Assembly: GCA_002435745.1 (NCBI GenBank)
Contig: DIWT01000031.1
Coordinates: 13,311 to 31,349 of the forward strand
Length of the DNA: 18,039 bases
Direction of reading: 5' to 3'
Source: a bacterium UBP15_UBA6099
Lineage (GTDB): Bacteria > UBP15 > UBA6099
Shown here: piece after piece, positions 12,203 through 18,039 of the stretch
Layout of the letters: the number at the start of each line of letters is the position of its first letter
How positions within the stretch are numbered: the first letter of the stretch is position 1
The notes under the pieces: model-generated
What the model saw: only the letters and a program-made list of their open reading frames with translations
Told to the model about the DNA's origin: nothing
Databases searched by the model: none
Program-made: the position numbers and the translations under genes

Positions 12203-13915
12203 TCAATCGTCTCCTCTACCAGAAATTGCCGGGCCCGGTTCCGGGGCGGGCGGAGGCTCGCCTAGATATCCGAGCTGCTCGGCAAGTTTTAACACCCTCA
12301 AAGCCACCGGCAGGGCTTCGGCGGAGCCGCCTCCGGCGTTCTCTACGAACACCGCGTAGACAAGCTCCGGGTTTTCATACGGCGCAAAGCCCACAAACCA
12401 TGCGTGAGACATGGGCCGGGGCGGGTCCTGAGCCGTTCCCGTTTTGCCCGCCGACGTGGCGGACAGTTGTCCGAACCTCGCGGCGGTCCCGCCGTCCACC
12501 GCCGCCCTCATGCCCTGTCGCACTATCTCTATCGTTTCAGGCGACAGGTTGTCGATTCGCGCCGACTTCGTCTTTCCGTCCAGATAGAGCCTCGGAGCGA
12601 CGAGCCGGCCTCTGGTGGCGTAAACATTCGCCAGAACGAGCGCCTGAACGGGAGAGACCTGAACGTATCCCTGCCCGATGCTCATGTTGATGGTCTCGCC
12701 TTCGAGCCATGCGACGCGGCGGAACATCTGTTTCCACACCGGGTCGGGAATCAGGCCGATGGCCTCGCCGGGCACGTCGATCCCGGTTCTCGAACCGAGA
12801 CCCAACATTTTAGCATATTTGTGAAGATTTGTAACCCCCGCCTGACGCCCAGTGTTGAAGAAATAAACGTTGCAGGACTGCGCGATGGCCTGAATCATGT
12901 TCAGAGTCCCGTGTCCGCCGCCTTTCCAGCATTTGAAGGAATGAGAGCCGAGGCGGAACGCCCCCCGGCAGGTGAATGTGGAGGAGGGGGTCAGTATGTG
13001 TTCGTTGAGAGCGGCGGCGGCGGTGACGAGCTTGAACACCGAACCTAGGGGGGCGGCAACGCTTACCGCCCGGTTCATCATCGGGTGGGAAGGGTCTTTG
13101 TGGAGGCTGCTCCAGACTTCGGGGGAGAACCCGCCGGTGGATAGGTTGGCGTCGAACGAGGGGTTGGTCGCCATAACCAGAACTTCGCCTGTGTGCGCCT
13201 TCATCACAAGGGCGGCTCCGGGCCGCCCTCTTTCTATCAGCGCCTCGTATGCTTCCTTCTGAAGGCGCATGTCTATTGCGCAGACGAACGGCTCTCCGCC
13301 GAGCGCGTCCTCCGTTTCGGCGTCCCGAAGGAACCTGCCTTTTGAATCGACGCGTAGTTTTCTACGGCCCTTGCTGCCTGTGATTTTCAGTTCGTACTGG
13401 CGTTCGAGGCCGCTCTTTCCGACTCTGTCTCCGGCGCGGTAGCCTTTGTGCCTGAAGCGTTGAAGGTCTTCCGGTGAAATCTCGCCGACGTAGCCGGTAA
13501 CGTGCGCGGCGACAGCTCCGTGAGGGTATGTCCTCATCGGATTGGCCTGAACGTAGCTGCCCGCGCCCGCGCCTTTCTCCTCAATCTCGGAAGCCTCTTC
13601 GAACGTGACGCGCCGGGATTCCCAAAGCCCGTTGCGCTTTAGCGTCACCAGACTGTAGCCCGGAGCGTCATAGGCCATCGTCACGCCGTTTCTGTCCACG
13701 ATTGGGGATCTGACTGCGGGCATCGGAATATTCTTGTAACTGTTTTTTTCAGCTTGGAAGGCGTACTCGCGTCCGTCGCGCAACTGCATGTGCGCCAGCC
13801 GGGCGAGCAGGGCGGTTAAGAGAGCGGCGGCGATAAGCGCCAGAACGCTGATTCTGAACGCGCCTGTCCGTCGCGCTCTAATGTTCGTGCGGTTTTTTTG
13901 GTTGTATCTCGTCAT
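12203..13915 (-). CDS. mrdA: Penicillin-binding protein 2 (elongation transpeptidase)
   Basis: PBP2 is the DD-transpeptidase of the rod complex; it crosslinks new peptidoglycan in the periplasm and is a beta-lactam target. The 570-residue protein has one N-terminal membrane segment (about 21-43), the pedestal motif RSPIVDRNG (69-77), RTYPHGAVAAHVTGYVG (128-144) and the transpeptidase domain from about 230. The active-site motifs are intact: SVFK with nucleophile Ser292 and Lys295, SCN (347-349) and KTG (491-493). It is somewhat shorter than E. coli PBP2, mainly in the N-terminal region, and ends in a Pro/Gly-rich tail. The start ATG 13915 is 24 nt after mreD. A GGAG lies 15 nt upstream, rather far, so initiation may depend on coupling. 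No rodA partner gene is in the window. Confidence 0.94.
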   Translation of the reverse strand: MTRYNQKNRTNIRARRTGAFRISVLALIAAALLTALLARLAHMQLRDGREYAFQAEKNSYKNIPMPAVRSPIVDRNGVTMAYDAPGYSLVTLKRNGLWESRRVTFEEASEIEEKGAGAGSYVQANPMRTYPHGAVAAHVTGYVGEISPEDLQRFRHKGYRAGDRVGKSGLERQYELKITGSKGRRKLRVDSKGRFLRDAETEDALGGEPFVCAIDMRLQKEAYEALIERGRPGAALVMKAHTGEVLVMATNPSFDANLSTGGFSPEVWSSLHKDPSHPMMNRAVSVAAPLGSVFKLVTAAAALNEHILTPSSTFTCRGAFRLGSHSFKCWKGGGHGTLNMIQAIAQSCNVYFFNTGRQAGVTNLHKYAKMLGLGSRTGIDVPGEAIGLIPDPVWKQMFRRVAWLEGETINMSIGQGYVQVSPVQALVLANVYATRGRLVAPRLYLDGKTKSARIDNLSPETIEIVRQGMRAAVDGGTAARFGQLSATSAGKTGTAQDPPRPMSHAWFVGFAPYENPELVYAVFVENAGGGSAEALPVALRVLKLAEQLGYLGEPPPAPEPGPAISGRGDD

Positions 13916-13939
13916 CTTGATGTCGGAAAGCTCCAGAGG

Positions 13940-14428
13940 CTATCTTCTCATTCTATAGGCCACAGCTCGTCTGCGGTCTCTGAACGCGGCGAGCATAAGA
14001 AGAAACACGGCGAAGTCCGCCGCGCTCCACGCGACGACGAACGCCAACGCAGTTCCTGAAGGGAAACCGCCCGCCGAAGCGCCCAGCAGCAATATGAAAT
14101 TCGCGCAGGTGATTATGAGCCAGTATGACATCACGTGGAACGCGGATCCCGGCCTGAACATGGCTGATTTGACGGCTTGCGCCGCCGGAACCGCCGCCGC
14201 GAACACTATGGGAGGAACAGCGGAGCCTGCGACCGCGCCCGCCGCTATGCCCGCGGCTACCGCCAGCGCTGCGGCGCGTCTCTCTCCCAGCATACCCGCC
14301 GCCAGCGCGAAACACAGGCTGAGATTCAGCCCCGACAGCCACGCCAACGCTCCCCGGAACGGATATGTCTGCAGCCACAGTAGCAGCAACAGGAGGAACG
14401 CCAGTCCCGGTGTCCCTAATCTCTTCAT
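13940..14428 (-). CDS. mreD: Rod shape-determining protein MreD
   Basis: MreD is an inner-membrane member of the elongasome that works with MreC and MreB. The 162-residue protein is almost wholly hydrophobic, with about five predicted membrane segments and a basic C-terminus (FRDRRRAVAYRMRR). Sequence conservation of MreD is always low, so the call rests on hydropathy, size and position between mreC and mrdA. Its ATG overlaps the mreC stop by four bases (ATGA), a sign of translational coupling. Confidence 0.82.
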   Translation of the reverse strand: MKRLGTPGLAFLLLLLLWLQTYPFRGALAWLSGLNLSLCFALAAGMLGERRAAALAVAAGIAAGAVAGSAVPPIVFAAAVPAAQAVKSAMFRPGSAFHVMSYWLIITCANFILLLGASAGGFPSGTALAFVVAWSAADFAVFLLMLAAFRDRRRAVAYRMRR

Positions 14429-15198
14429 AGTTTAGCCAATATCAGATAGTAGAGATTTGTCATATCGACCGCCGGTTTGACGGTTACTGTTGGAGAAAGT
14501 TTTTTGCCGGCCGGAGCCACGCGGGAGACGCGCCCGACAGGCAACCCCTCCGGGTAATTTCCGCCATAGCCGGAAGTCGTCACCCTGTCGCCCGGAGACA
14601 CGCCAGCTTCTGTCGGCAGCATGTCCACTCTTATCATTCCGGAACCGTCGCCTCTTGCGATTCCGAAAGTCCCCCTCTTTTTTATAGAGACGCTGGTGGC
14701 GGAGCTTGCGCCCGTCACGAGGAGCACCGACGCCGTGGAGTCCGTCACGGACACCACTCTCCCGGCCAGCCCGGCGCCGGTTAGAGCCGCGAAGCCGGGG
14801 CGGACGCCGTCCCGCGCGCCCGCGTCGACGGTGACTTCCTTGTGCCACGAGCCGATGTCTCTGACGACGACGCGCGCGACTATACCGGCGGTGGCGGTGG
14901 CGAAGTCAATCTCGCGCGTTTCGAGCCGCGCCTCAAGTTTTCGGACGGCGTCCCTGCTTTGAGCGAGATCAATGAGGAGGCGGGCGCGTTCGATGTCGGC
15001 GTCGGCGAGTTTTCGCCGCGCGTTCGCTCTGCCTCCCGCCGCGCGCGAAAGCGCGTCTCCAGCGTCCGCGATAGCGGAGTTCACTGCGGCGGCGGGCATG
15101 CGAGTTATTCCGGATAAATCATAAAAATGAAAGAGCAGGGCGGCCGCGGCGATCGGAACCGCGATGAATGCCAGCCTTATTATCTTGAATCTTTTCAT
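14425..15198 (-). CDS. mreC: Rod shape-determining protein MreC
   Basis: MreC is a periplasmic scaffold, anchored by one N-terminal helix, that activates PBP2-RodA. The 257-residue protein has a basic start and one membrane segment (about 7-26), an Arg/Ala/Leu-rich coiled coil (about 57-95) and a C-terminal beta domain (about 104-250). The diagnostic stretches are VDAGARDGVRPGFAAL (124-139), GRVVSVTDSTASVLLVT (146-162) and the terminal YPEGLPVGRV (215-224). The length is at the short end of the family. It follows mreB by 19 nt with a G-rich ribosome site (GGGGGCG). Confidence 0.92.
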   Translation of the reverse strand: MKRFKIIRLAFIAVPIAAAALLFHFYDLSGITRMPAAAVNSAIADAGDALSRAAGGRANARRKLADADIERARLLIDLAQSRDAVRKLEARLETREIDFATATAGIVARVVVRDIGSWHKEVTVDAGARDGVRPGFAALTGAGLAGRVVSVTDSTASVLLVTGASSATSVSIKKRGTFGIARGDGSGMIRVDMLPTEAGVSPGDRVTTSGYGGNYPEGLPVGRVSRVAPAGKKLSPTVTVKPAVDMTNLYYLILAKL

Positions 15199-15217
15199 CG
15201 ATTGGCGTTCGCCCCCG

Positions 15218-16273
15218 TCACCCTGTGAACTGGCGGCTGCCCGGAGTGGTCGTGAATCTGCCGTATTTCCGCATGTCTCCCGAAACCTTCTCGGCGCCTT
15301 GAATGCAGGCGTGCTGCGGGTTGCCGGATATCGAGCATGAAAGGCCTGTCACATGGCTGATCAGCGACCCCATTCCTTCTAGTTGGGCGGTTCCGCCACA
15401 AAGGTACAGCCCGTGTCTTTTGATGTCCGCCGCCAGATCCGGGGGGGCTTTTTCGAGAGCCGCTTTTATCGCGTTCGCTATCCTGTTCAGCGGCCCTTCC
15501 ATCATCTCCCGCAACTCCCAGTTCGAGATGAACTGGGCGCGCGGCAACCCGTCCATGACGCTCTTGCCGTATATCTCGCGCGTCTCATCCCTGTCTGAAG
15601 GATACGCGCTTCCCATAGATGTTTTCAACTGTTCGGCGGTGTGCGCGCCGACAAGTATCCTGTGTTTTTTCCTTATCCCTGAGATAACCGCCTCGGTTAG
15701 GTCTTCCCCTCCTACCGGCTCGGACACGGAGAACATCAGCTCGCCCTCGCTGAACACCGCCGTCTGAGTGGTTCCGCCGCCGAGATAGACGCATACCAGC
15801 CCTCTGGCTTTGTCGATAGGCAATCCCATGCCGACCGCAGCCGCCACTGGAGCCTCTACGAGAAAAACTTCCCTGCCGCCCACCTGTATCGCCACGTCCT
15901 CGAACGCCTTCTTCTCCACGTCCGTCGCTCCGGTGGGCGACACAACGCATATCCTCGCGCCGAGCAGAGCCTTCTTCTTGAACAGGTTTTCGAGCAGCCC
16001 GTTCAACATCGCTTCGGCCAGTTCGAAGTTCTCTATCACTCCGCGCTCGACCGGCTTGAGTATCTCCAAGTGGGGCGGACATCTGCCGAACAGCTTGTAC
16101 GCCTCTTTGCCAACAGCCTCCATCTCGCCGTCGCGGTAGTTCACCGCCACGAAGGAAGGCTCGTCGAGGGCCACGCCGCTCCCGCGCACGAATACCCGCG
16201 TCCGCGTCGTCCCCATGTCGATTCCCATATCGACGCTCAACAGATTTTTCACAGAACTGAACAACGACTTCAA
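15218..16273 (-). CDS. mreB: MreB-family actin-like protein with altered nucleotide site
   Basis: MreB forms ATP-dependent filaments on the inner membrane that guide lateral wall growth. The 351-residue protein has an amphipathic N-terminal helix (MKSLFSSVKNLLS), phosphate-1 loop GIDMGTTRTRVF (17-28) with Asp19, VSPTGATDVEKKAFEDVA (111-128), EAPVAAAVG (140-148) with Glu140, and GAHTAEQLK (209-217). In phosphate-2, where MreB normally reads D-I-G-G-G-T-T, it has CVYLGGGTTQ: Tyr163 (codon TAT) replaces the Asp. The adenosine motif is GGTAQL rather than GGGALL. The start is TTG 16273, supported by GGAGG eight bases upstream. First gene of the operon with mreC, mreD and mrdA, so it is the locus's MreB despite the divergence. 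Confidence 0.88.
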   Translation of the reverse strand: MKSLFSSVKNLLSVDMGIDMGTTRTRVFVRGSGVALDEPSFVAVNYRDGEMEAVGKEAYKLFGRCPPHLEILKPVERGVIENFELAEAMLNGLLENLFKKKALLGARICVVSPTGATDVEKKAFEDVAIQVGGREVFLVEAPVAAAVGMGLPIDKARGLVCVYLGGGTTQTAVFSEGELMFSVSEPVGGEDLTEAVISGIRKKHRILVGAHTAEQLKTSMGSAYPSDRDETREIYGKSVMDGLPRAQFISNWELREMMEGPLNRIANAIKAALEKAPPDLAADIKRHGLYLCGGTAQLEGMGSLISHVTGLSCSISGNPQHACIQGAEKVSGDMRKYGRFTTTPGSRQFTG

Positions 16274-16300
16274 CTAAGACGCCTCCATAAACTGCTTTCC

Positions 16301-16356
16301 GCCCGCATGGCAAAAACAAACGGGCTATCTATAATATCTTAATAAGCGGCTGGAAA
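16301..16356 (-). promoter_or_regulatory. Candidate promoter and 5' stem-loop of the mreB operon
   Basis: On the minus strand TTTCCA (16351-16356) and TATAGA (16328-16333) are 17 nt apart, each a 4-of-6 match to consensus. Predicted transcription starts near 16321, at the first arm of a small hairpin GCCCG...CGGGC (16321-16325 with 16301-16305). The arrangement is plausible but the boxes are weak. Confidence 0.4.
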
Positions 16357-16370
16357 ATTGATAACATCCG

Positions 16371-16400
16371 AAAGAAGCCCGCCTGCGCGAACGCGGCGGG
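16371..16400 (-). terminator. Rho-independent terminator of pgi
   Basis: On the minus strand CCCGCC-GCG, tetraloop TTCG, CGC-A-GGCGGG form a 9-bp stem with one bulged base (16378-16400), followed by CTTCTTTC. It begins 28 nt after the pgi stop and separates pgi from the mreB operon. On the plus strand the stem is followed by AGGCTCTTTT, so it might work both ways. Confidence 0.7.
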
Positions 16401-16428
16401 AGGCTCTTTTCTCAACCGACGGCGCGCG

Positions 16429-17850
16429 TCAGACGACGCGGCGTTTCATCGACTTGGCGGCTTTCTCGATTTCGGCGCGCTGTTTTTCATAGCCGGGCCG
16501 GCCCATAAGCGCGTAGGTGGATACTTTTCCGCTCTCCACTCCCGGCTGGTCGAACGCGTTCACCCCGTATAGAGCGCCCGCGTACGCCGTCTGAACTTCC
16601 AGCATATAAAGAAGCTGCCCGACGGAGCCGGCGTTGATTTCCGGCAGGATTATCGAGCAGTTCGGACGGCGCGCCGCCGCAAGCGCCAGCTCCGTCGCTT
16701 TCTGTTCCGCGTTCAGCAACTCATCCATCCCCCGGCCCGCCAGATACGCCAGCCCCGGCATGTCGGCGTAAACTTTAGGGATTTTCACCGTCCGGCGGAA
16801 CTTCTCCACGCGCATGAATGTGACCGTCTTGTCCGCGGGGCCTTCCATGTAAAGCTGCAACTGCGAGTGCTGGTCGGTGGCTCCGATAGCTTTCACCGGC
16901 GTCTGCCCGGCGCAGACCACCCGGCCGTCGGCCGAACGCTTCTTGCCGAGGCTTTCCGCCCACAATTGAGCGAACCAGTCCGCCACGCCTCCCAGCGCGT
17001 TCGCGTAGGGCATCATCACCTGAATATTTTTTCCCTTCGCGGTGTCCATAAGGAAATGCAGAACGGCGCCCGCCAACGCGGGATTGGAGGATATTGAGCC
17101 GGAAGAGCATCGCTTGTCCATCGCGGCGGCCCCGGACAACAACCCGCGAATGTCTATGCCGACTATCGCGGCGGGCAACAGCCCGACTGCGGTCAAAACC
17201 GAGAACCTTCCGCCGACGCCGTCCGGCACGACGAAACTGCTCAGCCCCTCCCGGTCGACTATGGCGCGCAGGTTTCCCTGCTTGATGTCCGTCGTGGCGA
17301 CCAGATGCTCCTTGAGCGCGCTCTTGCCCAGCTTTTTTACAATCATGTCGCGGGCTATCATCAGCGCGGACATCGTTTCGGCTGTTCCGCCGGATTTCGT
17401 TATCACATTGAAAAGAGTCTTTTTCGGGTCGAGCAGGTCGAGCATAGCGGCGATGCGCTCCGGGTCAACGTTGTCCTCGACGAACAGCCGGGGGGCGCGG
17501 CGCTTTGAGGCGTCGAACAGATTGTAGTGCGCCGGATTCAGCGCCGTCTGAAGAGCCGTCATTCCCAGCGCCGAACCGCCTATGCCGAGAACAACGAGGT
17601 TCTCGAACTTGCGGCGCGCCCCGGAGGCGTACTTTTCGATAGCGGCGGCATCCATCGTATACGGAAGGTCCATGAACGGAAGTTTCCCTGCCTTGCGCTG
17701 CGCGGACACCGACGCAAATGCTCCCGCCGCCTGTTTCTCCCCGCTCTTCAACTGATTGGCCGTCAGGCCGTCCTTCGCCCCGACCGCGTCAGACATCATA
17801 TTCGTGTAATCGAGCTTGATACCGCCGCCAACATTCTTCTTCGCCGCCAT
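16429..17850 (-). CDS. pgi: Glucose-6-phosphate isomerase
   Basis: Pgi interconverts glucose 6-phosphate and fructose 6-phosphate in the cytoplasm, linking glycolysis with cell-wall and surface-sugar precursors. The 473-residue protein has two SIS domains: VVLGIGGSALG (86-96), NVITKSGGTAETMS (148-161), the signature DGVGGRFSVLT (210-220), catalytic Glu299 in QLWAESLGK, His328 in GATDQHSQLQLY, and the second signature NAFDQPGVESGK (431-442) with Lys442. All key residues are intact. ATG 17850 is chosen because AGGAGG lies 5 nt upstream; a longer in-frame ORF to 17895 exists but lacks a ribosome site and homology. It has its own promoter, a leader ORF, and a terminator, so it is a separate unit from mreB. 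Confidence 0.95.
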   Translation of the reverse strand: MAAKKNVGGGIKLDYTNMMSDAVGAKDGLTANQLKSGEKQAAGAFASVSAQRKAGKLPFMDLPYTMDAAAIEKYASGARRKFENLVVLGIGGSALGMTALQTALNPAHYNLFDASKRRAPRLFVEDNVDPERIAAMLDLLDPKKTLFNVITKSGGTAETMSALMIARDMIVKKLGKSALKEHLVATTDIKQGNLRAIVDREGLSSFVVPDGVGGRFSVLTAVGLLPAAIVGIDIRGLLSGAAAMDKRCSSGSISSNPALAGAVLHFLMDTAKGKNIQVMMPYANALGGVADWFAQLWAESLGKKRSADGRVVCAGQTPVKAIGATDQHSQLQLYMEGPADKTVTFMRVEKFRRTVKIPKVYADMPGLAYLAGRGMDELLNAEQKATELALAAARRPNCSIILPEINAGSVGQLLYMLEVQTAYAGALYGVNAFDQPGVESGKVSTYALMGRPGYEKQRAEIEKAAKSMKRRVV

Positions 17851-17851
17851 G

Positions 17852-17911
17852 TCAGCCTCCTGTTTTGTGGTTAAACCATTTTGCGATATTAACAATCTTG
17901 GATGGACTCAT
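17852..17911 (-). CDS. 19-codon leader ORF upstream of pgi
   Basis: The pgi leader holds an ATG at 17911 that opens a 19-residue frame, MSPSKIVNIAKWFNHKTGG, ending in TGA one base before the pgi ATG. The pgi Shine-Dalgarno AGGAGG is inside its last codons. The ATG is about 10 nt after the predicted transcript start and has no ribosome site of its own. It could couple translation to pgi or be chance; coding potential cannot be judged from so short a frame. Confidence 0.35.
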   Translation of the reverse strand: MSPSKIVNIAKWFNHKTGG

Positions 17912-17927
17912 ATTTTCATCGAGAACA

Positions 17928-17958
17928 ATTATAGCAAAGCATAGTCGCGATTCGCCAC
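17928..17958 (-). promoter_or_regulatory. pgi promoter, extended -10 with upstream near-palindrome
   Basis: On the minus strand TATGCTTTGCTATAAT (17928-17943) holds an extended -10 (TGC-TATAAT). Next to it GTGGCGAATCGCGAC (17944-17958) is a near-perfect inverted repeat with one mismatched pair. The layout GTGGCG, nine bases, TATGCTTTGCTATAAT is the same as upstream of the GH172 gene. The leader is about 70 nt long. Confidence 0.65.
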
Positions 17959-17987
17959 CTTGCAGGCATTTTCTGGAACCGCAAAGA

Positions 17988-18024
17988 GCCGGTTTTAAAT
18001 TGAACGAAGTTCAACAAAACCGGC
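17988..18024. terminator. Hairpin at the right edge, probable terminator
   Basis: GCCGGTTTT (17988-17996) pairs with AAAACCGGC (18016-18024), and TTGAAC (18000-18005) with GTTCAA (18009-18014) around a GAA loop; the two helices are separated by an AAA/C internal loop. A T-run begins at 18035. It may end a transcript of a gene outside the window. No gene is seen in 17912-18039. Confidence 0.5.
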
Positions 18025-18039
18025 GCATCGAGAGTTTTT

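Noticed and set aside
11830..12690. 286-codon plus-strand frame opposite the NAPRTase, secG and mrdA genes
   Set aside because: It crosses three well-supported minus-strand genes in antisense and has low-complexity Arg/Pro/Ser content with no recognisable domain.

Overview
The window is GC-rich, gene-dense chromosomal DNA from a bacterium I cannot place to phylum. A rod-shape operon (MreB, MreC, MreD, PBP2), MurB and a GmhA-type heptose isomerase point to a peptidoglycan-containing and probably diderm (LPS-type) cell. I see no rRNA, tRNA, CRISPR array, transposase or phage gene. Seventeen protein genes are supported, plus one tiny leader ORF.

Layout. 1-273: two copies of a hairpin-rich repeat in inverted orientation. 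274-813 (-): small membrane-anchored protein. 981/990-4576 (+): cytosine-5 DNA methyltransferase, Vsr mismatch endonuclease, FabK-type flavoprotein, and a DPPF-type DNA methyltransferase; no restriction endonuclease is visible. 4679-5659 (-): extended-SDR sugar-nucleotide epimerase/dehydratase with Phe where the catalytic Tyr should be. 5981-6886 (-): MurB, divergent from 6991-8717 (+): carbon-nitrogen hydrolase and YycJ-like metallo-beta-lactamase-fold protein. 8851-9912 (+): GH172/DUF2961 protein. 9913-10256: hairpin repeats at a convergent junction. 10257-16273 (-), transcribed right to left: mreB, mreC, mreD, mrdA, secG, nicotinate phosphoribosyltransferase, gmhA. 16429-17850 (-): pgi, with its own promoter and a 19-codon leader ORF.

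How the genes work together. MurB makes UDP-MurNAc precursor, MreBCD positions the elongation machinery and PBP2 crosslinks the wall. Pgi, GmhA and the epimerase supply and modify sugar phosphates and nucleotide sugars for the envelope. The Dcm/Vsr pair methylates cytosine and repairs the T:G mismatches that arise from its deamination.

The most unusual content is non-coding. A dispersed composite element combines a 34-bp perfect palindrome (two 16-nt arms, 2-nt centre), a conserved flank of about 20 nt and, in full copies, a GC-rich hairpin whose sequence differs between copies while pairing is kept. It occupies both complete convergent gene junctions. Other points are a promoter module shared by pgi and the GH172 gene, several genes whose -10 box lies 6-8 nt before the start codon (apparently leaderless mRNAs), and an MreB with Tyr at the phosphate-2 Asp position.
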